The notes: generated by a model not told the origin, from the sequence alone. Positions 14,906 through 23,920 are shown, numbered from the stretch's first letter. The stretch: 64,000 bases of DNA from Kordia aestuariivivens (GCF_014397005.1 NZ_JACGWS010000001.1:496001-560000), one strand, 5' to 3'. A program made the numbers and translations.

Positions 14906-15667
14906 ATGAAACAACAATTACTCATATTCTGTCTTTTTATTTCGACACTACTGCTTGCGCAAGATAGCGAACGTAAAATTTTACGTGGCGCAGTAATTTA
15001 CAGAAACGTCAATGTTGTTGGAGTAAATATTGTAAATAATACCACAAGTAAAGGAACTACCACGAATCAGAAAGGTGAATTTGAAATTCTTGTGAAGAAA
15101 GATGATATTTTAGTTTTTTCTTCTGTGCAATACACCATTAGGGAAATTGTAATTACGGATAAAATTATCAAGAATAATCGCTTGGTTGTTGAGGTTAATG
15201 AAAAAATTGAAGAATTAGATGAAGTTGTCATTAGTCCAGAAAATAAAGATAAGTTTTTAGATTTTCAAGAAGAACAAATCGAAAAGTATAAAGATTATCA
15301 ATTTGCTTCTGACCGCTACTCACAAGTGAAAAATGAGGCATTAGGACAAACAAACTTTCAAGGAGCGAACGTTTTAGGACTTGTTGGAATGTTACTAAAT
15401 TCTATTATTGGAAAAGGTAAAAAGAAAGAAAAAGAAAAGGCTATTTACGAGCGTACGAGTTTTAATGAAGTCCGTTATCGCTATAAAGATGAATTTTTCA
15501 CAGATAATTTAAGTATCCCTAAAGATAAAATAAGTGCGTTTTTATATTATTGCGATGATCAAATGCCTTCAGAAGATATTTTTACGAATAAAAACGAATT
15601 TTTAATGATCGATTTTATGGTGAAGCAAAGCAAAAACTTTCTAGAATCTATCAAAAAGAAAGACTAA
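14906..15667 (+). CDS. Secreted CarboxypepD-regulatory-like domain protein
   Basis: This 253-residue protein starts at ATG 14906, giving a signal peptide (MKQQLLIFCLFISTLLLAQ). The frame is open to 14819 but that extension ruins the signal. After it comes a CarboxypepD_reg-like beta-sandwich (about 25-105): ILRGAVIYRNVNVVGVNIVN, TNQKGEFEILVKKDDILVFSSVQY, then the usual LDEVVISP close. This is the N-terminal domain of TonB-dependent receptors and OM anchors, but no barrel follows. The remaining 140 residues are charged, with a short hydrophobic segment (about 164-176). Probably periplasmic or outer-membrane associated; function unknown. Confidence 0.8.
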   Translation: MKQQLLIFCLFISTLLLAQDSERKILRGAVIYRNVNVVGVNIVNNTTSKGTTTNQKGEFEILVKKDDILVFSSVQYTIREIVITDKIIKNNRLVVEVNEKIEELDEVVISPENKDKFLDFQEEQIEKYKDYQFASDRYSQVKNEALGQTNFQGANVLGLVGMLLNSIIGKGKKKEKEKAIYERTSFNEVRYRYKDEFFTDNLSIPKDKISAFLYYCDDQMPSEDIFTNKNEFLMIDFMVKQSKNFLESIKKKD

Positions 15668-15716
15668 TTAAACTTGAAACAAAAAGTAACAGATGTAATT
15701 TGGAATGCTTTTTGAA

Positions 15717-15724
15717 TATCTTTG
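15717..15724 (+). promoter_or_regulatory. -7 promoter box for the DUF6702/M1 peptidase genes
   Basis: TATCTTTG (an exact TAnnTTTG match) lies 29 bp upstream of the ATG at 15754. The nearest TTG (15700-15702) is only 14 bp upstream, so the -33 element is poor. Confidence 0.4.
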
Positions 15725-15753
15725 TCACAAGAAAATAAAAGAGACAAATCTCA

Positions 15754-16254
15754 ATGAAAATTCAAAAAATACTATTGCTATTTCTTGCCATTCCGCTACT
15801 ATCGTTTGTAACGGTACATAAATTCTACGTAAGTGTTACTAATATTGAGCACAGCAAAGCCGATAAAGCATTACAAATAACAACCAGAATATTTATCGAT
15901 GATTTTCAAAAATTATTAGAAGAGCGTTACGATTTGAAGGAAGAGTTGACCACTGAAAAGGCAACAGAAGAAGTGGAAAAAATGATGAAAAAGTACCTCA
16001 CGAAGAAGTTGAAAATTTGGGTAAATGGTGAATTGAAAACATTCCACTTTATCGGAAAAAAATACGAAGATGATGTTGCGGTTTGTTATTTAGAAATTAC
16101 AGGTGTTGAAAGCGTAACTTCTCTCGAAGTTGAAAACGCTATTTTATATGAAATAGAAGAAGATCAGCAGAACTTAGTGCACGTAAAAATCAACAATCAG
16201 CGGAAAAGCTTATTATTAGTAAAAGAAAATGATAAAGGTTTGTTAAATTTTTAA
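15754..16254 (+). CDS. DUF6702 family secreted protein
   Basis: This 166-residue protein has a signal peptide (about 1-20, ending LSFVTV). Its body carries HKFYVSVTNIEHSKADKALQ, then ITTRIFIDDFQKLLEERY, the conserved opening I associate with DUF6702 of Bacteroidota. No catalytic residues are evident. In Flavobacteriaceae this family usually sits directly before an M1 peptidase, as here: the aminopeptidase starts 62 bp downstream and is probably co-expressed. It may help the exported peptidase; that is inference from neighbourhood. Confidence 0.8.
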   Translation: MKIQKILLLFLAIPLLSFVTVHKFYVSVTNIEHSKADKALQITTRIFIDDFQKLLEERYDLKEELTTEKATEEVEKMMKKYLTKKLKIWVNGELKTFHFIGKKYEDDVAVCYLEITGVESVTSLEVENAILYEIEEDQQNLVHVKINNQRKSLLLVKENDKGLLNF

Positions 16255-16316
16255 CAAAAAACACTTAAAATAGTTACTTTTCGGGGTTAAAAATACAAAC
16301 CTATTTTATAAGCCTA

Positions 16317-18590
16317 ATGAAACGTATACACTTCTACATTCTCGCCCTACTTTTTATGGGATCAAACTTTGCCTTAGCTCAAGATAGTCAAGATGACAAA
16401 AAAGAGCCAGGACATACCAACAACAACAAGTTCAAACAACTCTATCAAGAGTTCTCTACACCAAACATGTACAGAACTGCTTCGGGAGCGCCAGGAAAAG
16501 CTTACTATCAGCAACAAGCTGATTATGAAATGGATATAGAGCTTGATGATAAGAACAAAAAATTATATGGTGTTGAGACTATTACATATACAAACAACTC
16601 TCCTGACAATTTAGAATACCTTTGGGTACAATTAGATCAAAATGTCCGCGCTAAAAATTCGCCAGCAAGACTTAAAAACGGTTCGAGTATTCCGCGTTTA
16701 CAAAGAACTTCAACATTTGTAAGTAGTTATGTGGGCGATACTTTTGATGGAGGTTTCAATATTGATTATGTAAAAGATTCAAAAGGGAAACCAATGAAAT
16801 ACACCATCAATCAAACGATGATGCGTATTGATTTGCCAAAAGGATTAAATTCGGGCGATAAAATTTCGTTTTCTATCAAATGGTGGTATAATATCAATAA
16901 CCACGTAACGAACAGAGGTCGTTCTGGATATGAATTTTTTGAAAAAGATGGAAATTATGCATATGTAATTGCTCAATTTTTCCCAAGAATGGCAGTCTAC
17001 AATGATGTAGAAGGATGGCAAAATTATCAATTCTGGGGAAATGGTGAATTTGCATTACCATTCGGAGATTATAAAGTAAATATTACAGTTCCTGCAGATC
17101 ACGTGCTGGATGCAACAGGAAAATTACAGAATAGAAAAAGTGTATTTACAAAAGAAATGATGAATCGTTTTGAGCGTGCACAAGAATCGTACGACAAGCC
17201 AGTCATCATTGTAACACAAGAAGAAGCGGAAGCAGCTGAAAAAGGTTTTTCTACAAAAAAGAAAACATGGAAATTCCATGCGGAAAACGTAAGAGACTTT
17301 GGATTTGCAACTTCGCGTAAATTTATTTGGGACATGCAAGCCGTTGATATCAATGGTAAAAAAGTAATGGCAGTCTCAATGTATCCAAAAGAAGGAAATC
17401 CACTTTGGGAAGAATACTCTACGAAAGCTGTAGCAAGTACACTTAAAACATTTTCAAATCATACATTTACATATCCATATCACAAAGCGATTTCTGTACA
17501 CGCTAAAAATCAAGGAATGGAATATCCTATGATTTGCTGGAATTACGGACGTCCAAATGAAGACGGAAGTTACTCTGAACGTGTAAAGTTTGGAATGATC
17601 AGTGTCATTATTCACGAAGTAGGACATAACTTTTTCCCAATGATTGTAAACTCTGATGAGCGTCAATGGGGATGGATGGATGAAGGTTTAGATACATTCA
17701 TGCAATATTTAGCAGAGCAAGAATTTGCAAAGGAGCATCCAGAATCTGTAAAATATTCAGGAGGAAAATATCCTTCTCGTAGAGGTGAGCCCTCTAAAAT
17801 TGTACCTTACATGAAAGGAAGTCAAGATAGATTATCACCAATCATGTCAAATCCGGAAAACGTACATCAATTAGGACCTAACGCTTATGGAAAGCCAGCA
17901 ACAGGATTAAATATCTTGCGTGAAACTATTATGGGACCAGAAGCATTTGATCATGCATTTAAAACGTATGCTCAACGTTGGATGTTTAAACACCCAAGTC
18001 CAGAAGATTTCTTTAGAACAATGGAAGATGCTTCAGGAATCGATTTAGATTGGTTCTGGAGAGGTTGGTTCTATACAACTGACTATGTTGATATCGCAAT
18101 TGAAGAAGTGAAAAAATTCCAAGTTGGAACGCGTACAACGAATAGAGGTAGTTACGTTTACTTTATCCCTGAAGGTGACGAGCGTTACAAAAAAGAAAAC
18201 GAAGGGAAAGCAGTATTAGATACTGAAGGAAATGAGCCATTAAAAGAATATTTAATGGATAACTTCACGAAGGAAGAAAGAGCTACAATGGACAATCCTA
18301 AGTACTTCTATGAAGTATTATTCAGCAAGCCAGGCGGATTGGTTATGCCAATTATTGTTGAGTGTACGTATGAAGATGGTACTACGGAACTAATAAAATA
18401 TCCTGTTCAAATTTGGAGAAAAAATGATAACAATGCTAAAATTGTAATTGCTTCAAGCAAGCAAATCAAAAATCTTCAATTAGATCCTAAACTTGAAACT
18501 GCAGATATTGATACATCAAACAATACGTGGCCAAGTAAAGAAGGGAAAACTGACTTCAATGAATTCAAAAAGGATAAGATGAAGCAATAG
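16317..18590 (+). CDS. Secreted M1-family zinc aminopeptidase
   Basis: This 757-residue protein has a signal peptide (about 1-21, ending ALAQ). The gluzincin motif HEVGHNFFPM (about residue 432) supplies the zinc His pair and catalytic Glu; WMDEGLDTFMQYLAEQEF (about 454) supplies the third ligand. The exopeptidase-type GAMEN box is replaced by KNQGMEYPMICW (about 396), common in this Bacteroidota branch. The C-terminal third (GIDLDWFWRGWFYTTDY onward) is the usual helical or beta tail. It likely degrades peptides in the periplasm. A strong terminator follows (18621-18646). Confidence 0.92.
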   Translation: MKRIHFYILALLFMGSNFALAQDSQDDKKEPGHTNNNKFKQLYQEFSTPNMYRTASGAPGKAYYQQQADYEMDIELDDKNKKLYGVETITYTNNSPDNLEYLWVQLDQNVRAKNSPARLKNGSSIPRLQRTSTFVSSYVGDTFDGGFNIDYVKDSKGKPMKYTINQTMMRIDLPKGLNSGDKISFSIKWWYNINNHVTNRGRSGYEFFEKDGNYAYVIAQFFPRMAVYNDVEGWQNYQFWGNGEFALPFGDYKVNITVPADHVLDATGKLQNRKSVFTKEMMNRFERAQESYDKPVIIVTQEEAEAAEKGFSTKKKTWKFHAENVRDFGFATSRKFIWDMQAVDINGKKVMAVSMYPKEGNPLWEEYSTKAVASTLKTFSNHTFTYPYHKAISVHAKNQGMEYPMICWNYGRPNEDGSYSERVKFGMISVIIHEVGHNFFPMIVNSDERQWGWMDEGLDTFMQYLAEQEFAKEHPESVKYSGGKYPSRRGEPSKIVPYMKGSQDRLSPIMSNPENVHQLGPNAYGKPATGLNILRETIMGPEAFDHAFKTYAQRWMFKHPSPEDFFRTMEDASGIDLDWFWRGWFYTTDYVDIAIEEVKKFQVGTRTTNRGSYVYFIPEGDERYKKENEGKAVLDTEGNEPLKEYLMDNFTKEERATMDNPKYFYEVLFSKPGGLVMPIIVECTYEDGTTELIKYPVQIWRKNDNNAKIVIASSKQIKNLQLDPKLETADIDTSNNTWPSKEGKTDFNEFKKDKMKQ

Positions 18591-18620
18591 TAAGAGTCTT
18601 ATTTTAAAAATAAACACATA

Positions 18621-18646
18621 AAAAACCAGCTTAATTGCTGGTTTTT
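18621..18646 (+). terminator. Terminator after the M1 peptidase gene
   Basis: AAAAACCAGC (18621-18630), loop TTAATT, and GCTGGTTTTT (18637-18646) form a perfect 10-bp stem with a T-run. Confidence 0.88.
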
Positions 18647-18669
18647 TTATTACATACTATTTACTTGTT

Positions 18670-18677
18670 TATATTTG
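18670..18677 (+). promoter_or_regulatory. -7 promoter box for tatA
   Basis: TATATTTG matches TAnnTTTG, 19 bp upstream of the tatA ATG and just after the terminator. No TTG lies at the expected -33 distance. Confidence 0.5.
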
Positions 18678-18696
18678 TAGAATAATTGAACGAAGT

Positions 18697-18969
18697 ATGG
18701 CATTATTTATTAGTGGAGGAGAGATAGTTGTAATCATGCTCATTGTAGTAATGGTATTTGGTGCGGACAAAATTCCTGAGATCGCGAGAGGCTTAGGAAA
18801 AGGAATGCGACAGCTAAAAGATGCAACGAACGAAATAAAGCACGAAATCCAAAAAAGTGCAGAAGACAATGGTATTGACACTGATATTGCGGGTGATGTT
18901 CAAAAAGAAATTAATAAAGTAAAAGAGGATATCGAAGACATGTCAGGTCCTATCAAAAGGCAACTTTAA
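18697..18969 (+). CDS. tatA: Twin-arginine translocase subunit TatA/TatE
   Basis: This 90-residue protein has the TatA plan: a short N-terminus, one membrane helix (about 8-22, GGEIVVIMLIVVMVFG), the FGADKIPEIARGLGKGM hinge and amphipathic helix, and a charged tail. TatA multimers form the pore for folded proteins with RR signal peptides. Candidate substrates in this window are the gene at 53417 (MNRRNFI) and the dienelactone hydrolase (GRRQFVERL). tatC is not in the window. The stop codon overlaps the PAP2 start by one base (TAATG). Confidence 0.93.
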   Translation: MALFISGGEIVVIMLIVVMVFGADKIPEIARGLGKGMRQLKDATNEIKHEIQKSAEDNGIDTDIAGDVQKEINKVKEDIEDMSGPIKRQL

Positions 18970-19532
18970 TGCTGGATGAATTAATTACATATGATCAAGA
19001 ATTATTAATCTACATAAACAATCTCGGCGAAATTCACTTTCATAGTTTTTGGGTTTTCGTGACGAACTTTATCTATTGGGTTCCATTATTACTTTTTGTT
19101 TTCTATAAAATTTATAAAAAATTTCCAAAACATCAAGCAAAATACATTATTGGTTACGGACTTTTCATCCTATTTTTCTCCTTATTACTAGTTGAACTTG
19201 TAAAAATTGGAATTGAACGTATTCGTCCTTGCAATGATCCTTTGGTTGCGCCATTTATCAATATTATCATAAAGCCAGAAAATTATAGTTTCTTCTCAGG
19301 ACATGCCACCGTTTCTTTTGCGCTAACTACGTATTTATTTTTAATCCTTAGAAAAGTATTCTCTTGGATATATTTGTTGTTTGCATGGCCTTTATTTTTC
19401 ATATACAGTCGCTTGTATTTTGGGGTGCATTATCCTTCAGATATTTTAATTGGAATGCTTGTCGGAATTGTAATTGGAGTTGCATTTTATCGAATTTATA
19501 ATGCGCGCATAGTAAAATTACGAATTTATTAA
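18969..19532 (+). CDS. PAP2-family membrane phosphatase
   Basis: This 187-residue integral membrane protein has about five hydrophobic helices. The acid-phosphatase signature is present: KIGIERIRPCND (KxxxxxxRP, about 77-84), YSFFSGHATVSF (PSGH-like, here FSGH, about 110) and SRLYFGVHYPSDILIGM (SRxxxxxHxxxD, about 147-158). It probably dephosphorylates undecaprenyl pyrophosphate or phosphatidic acid derivatives on the periplasmic face. It overlaps the tatA stop by one base and is translationally coupled to it. Confidence 0.9.
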   Translation: MLDELITYDQELLIYINNLGEIHFHSFWVFVTNFIYWVPLLLFVFYKIYKKFPKHQAKYIIGYGLFILFFSLLLVELVKIGIERIRPCNDPLVAPFINIIIKPENYSFFSGHATVSFALTTYLFLILRKVFSWIYLLFAWPLFFIYSRLYFGVHYPSDILIGMLVGIVIGVAFYRIYNARIVKLRIY

Positions 19533-19569
19533 TATATTCGTTAAAATTTTAACCAATCAACAATAAAGC

Positions 19570-21087
19570 ATGAAAAATCTTAACCTAGGATTAGCCATCG
19601 TTATGACGGCTCTAGGCGTAGTTTCTTGTTCTAAAGATGCACCAATCATCGATAACTTAGAAGAAGAAAACAATGTTGTTTTAGTACAACGTACGCCACT
19701 TTCACCAACACAAATCAATGCAAAAATCAATGAAACCATTGCAAGTCGTGAAAAATTTGAATGGACAAACACGGACGCGCACATGATATGGAGTGCAACA
19801 GTTCATGGAGATCAAATCCTTACCATTGGGTATGGAGCTAATGATACTGATTTTACCAAAGAAAACTCTAATGCTAACGCAATTAAAGACCTGTTAATTG
19901 CGCGGATTGCAGCTGTTGAAGCTGGAGGACAAAAGAAAACAAGCGATTTCCTAATTGATGAAGATGACAAACTCAACATCATTGATGTCAAAATAGAAGA
20001 CTTAGCAACTGTTGAAGATTTATTATCTCAAAAAGGAATTCGTTACATTGAACCAGCTGGGTATAGATATCTTGACCATGAAGTAACAGCTAAATCTGGA
20101 GCAGGATGCGGATATGATTCTGAAACGTTAAACTCTGCCGATTATACAACTGTTGCGCCAGGTGCAAAAGTGCCTTGGACGTTTTATGAGCACGGTATTC
20201 CATCTGCATGGAACTACAGTACAGGTGCTGGCGTTGGAATTGGAGTGATTGATACTGGATTAACACCAAACAATTCATTAATGAACGGGAACTTCAATGA
20301 TGGATATTCATCTGGACGATACGTTCAAAAATATGGTACTTATGTAGATTCGTGGTGGCCTTGGTCATCAAGAACAGATGGAGTAAATGACAAATGTGGA
20401 CATGGAACAAGCATGACTTCAGTAGCAACTGCACCAAGAAATAACAATGGAATGCCAGTTGGTGTTGCTTATAATGCAAATTTAATTAGCTATCGTGGAA
20501 CCAAAAATGTACTTTTAGATGGTTATCATGAGCAAAAAGGTGTTGCAAATGCACTAAAAGCACTTGGAAACAGAAGCGACGTAAAAATAATTTCGATGTC
20601 TATTGGACACATCTTTTCAGTAGGTAGAATAGAGGATGCCGTGCGATATGCAAATAATAGAGGAAAATTAATCTTCGCAGCGGGCGGTACTTCCACAACT
20701 TTTACTAACTTTGTTGGAGTTATATTTCCAGCATCAATGGATGAGACAGTTGCTGTAACAGGAGTAACGGACGCTAACTACTATAAAGAGTGTGATATAT
20801 GTCACAAAGGAAGTAAAATTGATTTTACCGTAGTGATGCAGCGTGATGGTAACGGAAGTAGAACAACACCAGTATTAAGTTACTACAACGGACAAACAGA
20901 TTATGTTGGAGGTTCGTCAGTAGCAACAGCAACAACAGCAGGAATTGCGGCTTTAGTATGGTCGAGACATCCTAGTTGGACAAAAACACAAGTATTAAAC
21001 AGATTGAAACAATCTGCAGATTTCTATCCAAACAAAAATTCCCAATATGGATATGGAAATATAAACGCATTGCAAGCCGTTCAATAA
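19570..21087 (+). CDS. Subtilisin-like (S8) serine protease lipoprotein
   Basis: This 505-residue protein begins with a lipoprotein signal (GVVSC, Cys at 20), then a propeptide-like region (about 40-170). The catalytic domain has the Asp in GVGIGVIDTGL (about 226), His in KCGHGTSMTSV (about 278) and Ser in GGSSVATATTAGIAALVW (about 448). All three residues are intact. It lacks a T9SS C-terminal domain, so it should stay lipid-anchored. A terminator follows at 21123-21148 and then a cluster of hairpin repeats. Confidence 0.93.
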   Translation: MKNLNLGLAIVMTALGVVSCSKDAPIIDNLEEENNVVLVQRTPLSPTQINAKINETIASREKFEWTNTDAHMIWSATVHGDQILTIGYGANDTDFTKENSNANAIKDLLIARIAAVEAGGQKKTSDFLIDEDDKLNIIDVKIEDLATVEDLLSQKGIRYIEPAGYRYLDHEVTAKSGAGCGYDSETLNSADYTTVAPGAKVPWTFYEHGIPSAWNYSTGAGVGIGVIDTGLTPNNSLMNGNFNDGYSSGRYVQKYGTYVDSWWPWSSRTDGVNDKCGHGTSMTSVATAPRNNNGMPVGVAYNANLISYRGTKNVLLDGYHEQKGVANALKALGNRSDVKIISMSIGHIFSVGRIEDAVRYANNRGKLIFAAGGTSTTFTNFVGVIFPASMDETVAVTGVTDANYYKECDICHKGSKIDFTVVMQRDGNGSRTTPVLSYYNGQTDYVGGSSVATATTAGIAALVWSRHPSWTKTQVLNRLKQSADFYPNKNSQYGYGNINALQAVQ

Positions 21088-21122
21088 GAACAGTTGGCAT
21101 ATTTAGTTTAGTAAATAGGGAG

Positions 21123-21152
21123 AAACTCTTGTCGTATGGCAAGAGTTTTTTT
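21123..21152 (+). terminator. Terminator after the subtilase gene
   Basis: AAACTCTTG (21123-21131) pairs with CAAGAGTTT (21140-21148) around an 8-nt loop, followed by more T. Confidence 0.8.
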
Positions 21153-21185
21153 AATTTAAAGCTTTCCTAAAAAGCTTTAAATTAA
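21151..21185. repeat. 15-bp perfect inverted repeat
   Basis: TTAATTTAAAGCTTT (21151-21165), loop CCTAA, and AAAGCTTTAAATTAA (21171-21185). It is AT-rich and runs straight into the first ATCTCGTC hairpin. Part of it (AAGCTTnGAATTAA) recurs before the second hairpin. Confidence 0.7.
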
Positions 21186-21204
21186 TCTCGTCGCAGGACG
21201 AGAT
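21185..21204 (+). repeat. ATCYCG-type tetraloop hairpin repeat, copy 2
   Basis: ATCTCGTC-GCAG-GACGAGAT is a perfect 8-bp stem. It is preceded by TTAA and followed by CACATCGAA. Confidence 0.7.
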
Positions 21205-21235
21205 CACATCGAACTAGCAAAAAAGCTTAGAATTA

Positions 21236-21255
21236 ATCTCGTCGAAGGACGAGAT
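21236..21255 (+). repeat. ATCYCG-type tetraloop hairpin repeat, copy 3
   Basis: ATCTCGTC-GAAG-GACGAGAT has the same stem as copy 2 but a different tetraloop. It is followed by CTCAACAT, as copy 1 at 13974 is followed by CTCATGTT. Confidence 0.7.
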
Positions 21256-21288
21256 CTCAACATTTTCTTTTGAATATTTTTATAAGCT

Positions 21289-22014
21289 TTACAAAATCAA
21301 TTCCTTAATCTTATTGGCATAACTGCGACTAACCTTGAGTTTTTGATTGTTTTTGAGAATCAAAATATAACTCTTTCCATATTTTGAAACTTCTTTTATA
21401 GACAGAAGATTTACAATGACACTTCGGTGGATCCGAAGAAATTGTTCAGGATTTAGTTTTTCTTCTAACTGTGAAATTCCTCTATTACTTAAATAACCTT
21501 CTTTAGCATCATAAATTTTAGAATAACTTCCGTAGGCTTCAATATAATTAATATCTGCGGTGGCTAAGGTGACGTATTTAGTGCCTTTTTCCACAATAAT
21601 CCGATCAGGAAATGTGGGTTTAGAAAGAATGTGCTCATTAGCCAACGGAACAATATGGCTTGGCGAATTGTCTTTAAGTTTACTAATGGCTTTGTCAAAA
21701 CGTTCTTTGGTATAGGGTTTCAATAAATAATCAACGGCGTGCACTTCAAACGCTTTGAGCGCATATTTATCATACGCAGTACTAAAAATAATAGTGGGTA
21801 TTTCATCTAAATGTTCTAACACATCAAAGCCCGTAAGTCCTGGCATTTGAATATCCATAAACACCAAATCAGGTTTAAATTCATTGATAATTTTTATAGC
21901 ATCCACACCATTATTAGCTTCGCCTACTAAGATCAATTCCTTGTGATACTCCAAATATTCTTTGATGAGCGTTCTACCAGATTTCTCATCATCTACAATG
22001 ACTACTTTCTTCAT
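21289..22014 (-). CDS. LytTR-type response regulator
   Basis: This 241-residue protein has a receiver domain (1-120) with acidic residues DDEKSG (9-10), phospho-acceptor Asp in LVFMDIQMPG (about 54), Thr in FSTAYD and Lys in LLKPYTKERF (about 108). A C-terminal LytTR DNA-binding domain (about 140-241) carries ITYIEAYGSYSK-like and LRIHRSVIVN motifs. It works with the LytS-like kinase just upstream, whose stop overlaps its start by 4 bp. The target could be its own operon or the divergent outer-membrane gene at 23921; that is inference. Confidence 0.92.
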   Translation of the reverse strand: MKKVVIVDDEKSGRTLIKEYLEYHKELILVGEANNGVDAIKIINEFKPDLVFMDIQMPGLTGFDVLEHLDEIPTIIFSTAYDKYALKAFEVHAVDYLLKPYTKERFDKAISKLKDNSPSHIVPLANEHILSKPTFPDRIIVEKGTKYVTLATADINYIEAYGSYSKIYDAKEGYLSNRGISQLEEKLNPEQFLRIHRSVIVNLLSIKEVSKYGKSYILILKNNQKLKVSRSYANKIKELIL

Positions 22015-23066
22015 AATTCAAAATATACTTTAAGACCCGAAGGTACGTTGTCAGAAAACTCTAAAGTAGAGTTGTACATCTTCTGCAATCGCTTTTGTGT
22101 ATTGCTCAAACCAACGCCAAGGTTGAAAATATTCTCTTTATTTTTGATGCCAACACCAGTATCACTGATTTCAAAAATTAACTTATCTTCCTTTTCGCTG
22201 ATGATGATATCAATTTTTCCACCTTCAACTAATGGAGAGATTCCGTGCTTCACAGAGTTTTCAACCAATGGCTGTAAAATCATGGGTGGAATCTTTTTTG
22301 AAAGTAAATCATCTGGGACATTGATATTTATTTTAAGTCTGTCTTCAAATCTTCGTTGTTCAAGTTTTAGGTATTTTTTTACAAAATCGAGTTCTTCTTC
22401 GAGTGTGACAAAATCTTCACGACTCGCTTTCAGTTGATATCTGAAAAGATCAGAAAGTTCAGCAATCATTTCACGTGTTGTTTCCATCTCTTTCGGAACA
22501 CTGGCATTAATCGTATTAAACACATTATACAAAAAGTGTGGATTCAATTGTGCTTTGATGGCGCTGAGTTCACTTTTGAGTGCAACATTTTTTAGTTCAA
22601 TCTCGTACTGCATTTTACGTTGATTAATGACGTAATATTCATACGCATGTAACAATGAAAATTGTATCAAATAGATAAGTGTCGGAATGTAAATATCCCA
22701 AACTTGTCCAGGGCCGCTCATGTGCCAATAGCCTAAAGATTCACAAATAAGATAGAATATTTTCCATGAGAAAAGTACAAAAAATGGCAAGCCAAGAAAA
22801 TGTAAAAGCAGTCGTTGCCATAATTTCCACTGTCTGAAAATTCTAAAAATAAAGATCCAAACGACAGAAGTTGCAAAAAGCATAATGATATATTGCAATC
22901 CTTCATTATTAAACCAACTTTCTAAATTCAGTAAATCTGAATACACTCTAAACTCCTCAGTTCTATTAAACCAAAGTGTGATGTGATATCCTATAGATAA
23001 CACGAGATATGTTCCCAAAAGAGCCGCAATATCAAAAATTTTAATACCAAAAATACGTTTATTCAT
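22011..23066 (-). CDS. LytS-like sensor histidine kinase
   Basis: This 351-residue protein has four hydrophobic membrane segments (about 12-30, 55-75, 83-105, 115-140) and no large periplasmic domain. The His_kinase domain carries the phospho-acceptor in AIKAQLNPHFLYNVFNTINAS (about 175), then the ATPase part with PPMILQPLVENSVKHG (N-box) and FEISDTGVGIKN (G-box). It should phosphorylate the LytTR regulator encoded next. The preceding secreted protein gene ends 3 bp before its start, giving a three-gene operon. Confidence 0.92.
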   Translation of the reverse strand: MNKRIFGIKIFDIAALLGTYLVLSIGYHITLWFNRTEEFRVYSDLLNLESWFNNEGLQYIIMLFATSVVWIFIFRIFRQWKLWQRLLLHFLGLPFFVLFSWKIFYLICESLGYWHMSGPGQVWDIYIPTLIYLIQFSLLHAYEYYVINQRKMQYEIELKNVALKSELSAIKAQLNPHFLYNVFNTINASVPKEMETTREMIAELSDLFRYQLKASREDFVTLEEELDFVKKYLKLEQRRFEDRLKININVPDDLLSKKIPPMILQPLVENSVKHGISPLVEGGKIDIIISEKEDKLIFEISDTGVGIKNKENIFNLGVGLSNTQKRLQKMYNSTLEFSDNVPSGLKVYFEL

Positions 23067-23069
23067 AAG

Positions 23070-23732
23070 TTAGTTTTTACTGGTAGCCCACCACATTTTC
23101 TTAGTAAATGGGTTATAGCTTATTTTTAAGAAACCATACGGGATTTTTATTGCATACGCACCTTTTATGTTGAGCGAATGTCCATCTTGCCATGCTTCCG
23201 CTTTGCCATCTTTAAAATAAAAAATGATTCCATTTGAAAATTCAAGACGCATGTCGTGACCTGTTTCTTCATCATAGCTAAAATACTTTACTTTCAGTAA
23301 ATATACTGTATGATTCTTCTTTTTATCTAGTTTAGTATCAACAACATAATCTCTATCTGTAGGACGACTAAAGTGATCTTTTGGTGGAGTTTCCCCGTTG
23401 TTTTTAGCAACTTTTTTATACGTTCTGTTTGTCTTTCCTAAGACTAATTTCCCACTATTAAGCTCATATACATCTGGTTTCTTATTCCATGATACAAATA
23501 CAAATAAAGTAATTGGAGTTTCGATTTTATATACTTTTAATCGCTCCAAATCAGTTGGATTTAAAATAGTTTTGCCTTCTGAATCTTGCACTAAAAAACC
23601 AGTTTCCGGTGGATAACTAATGGTTTCTTGATCGCTTAATACGACCTTTAAATAACTATATTCATTAGTTTCAGCGTTGCATGTGTCTAAAATAAAAAAT
23701 AGTGAAATGATTGAGATCCATATAGTATTCAT
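23070..23732 (-). CDS. Secreted protein of a two-component operon, unknown
   Basis: This 220-residue protein starts at ATG 23732, giving a signal peptide (MNTIWISIISLFFILDTCNA). A longer frame to 23771 exists, but a promoter (23757-23790) lies inside that stretch. The body is rich in Lys, Tyr and Thr with beta-strand character (for example KIETPITLFVFVSWNKKP and KNHTVYLLKVKYFSYD), and I recognise no domain. Its stop is 3 bp from the kinase start, so it may be a periplasmic accessory sensor or effector of this LytS/LytTR pair. That role is inference. Confidence 0.75.
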   Translation of the reverse strand: MNTIWISIISLFFILDTCNAETNEYSYLKVVLSDQETISYPPETGFLVQDSEGKTILNPTDLERLKVYKIETPITLFVFVSWNKKPDVYELNSGKLVLGKTNRTYKKVAKNNGETPPKDHFSRPTDRDYVVDTKLDKKKNHTVYLLKVKYFSYDEETGHDMRLEFSNGIIFYFKDGKAEAWQDGHSLNIKGAYAIKIPYGFLKISYNPFTKKMWWATSKN

Positions 23733-23756
23733 GATGATTTGTTTTATCGTTTCTTC

Positions 23757-23790
23757 CAAAACTACAATCATTGTTTGGTGTTTGAAACAA
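23757..23790 (-). promoter_or_regulatory. Promoter for the secreted protein/kinase/regulator operon
   Basis: The minus strand reads TTG (23790-23788), 23 bp, then TAGTTTTG (23764-23757). The -7 box is exact and the spacing is at the long end. Predicted transcription start is near 23752, 20 nt before the ATG. Confidence 0.45.
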
Positions 23791-23920
23791 ACTTCTGACG
23801 AGTCGCCCTATACATGCACGAATGGTCCAAAGGCGGTTCATGACTTCTAGAGGACAGTTCGTCAGTTTTCTATTTGGTTAATGAATGTTGATGTCCATAT
23901 TTGCTCAAAATTTAATCATT

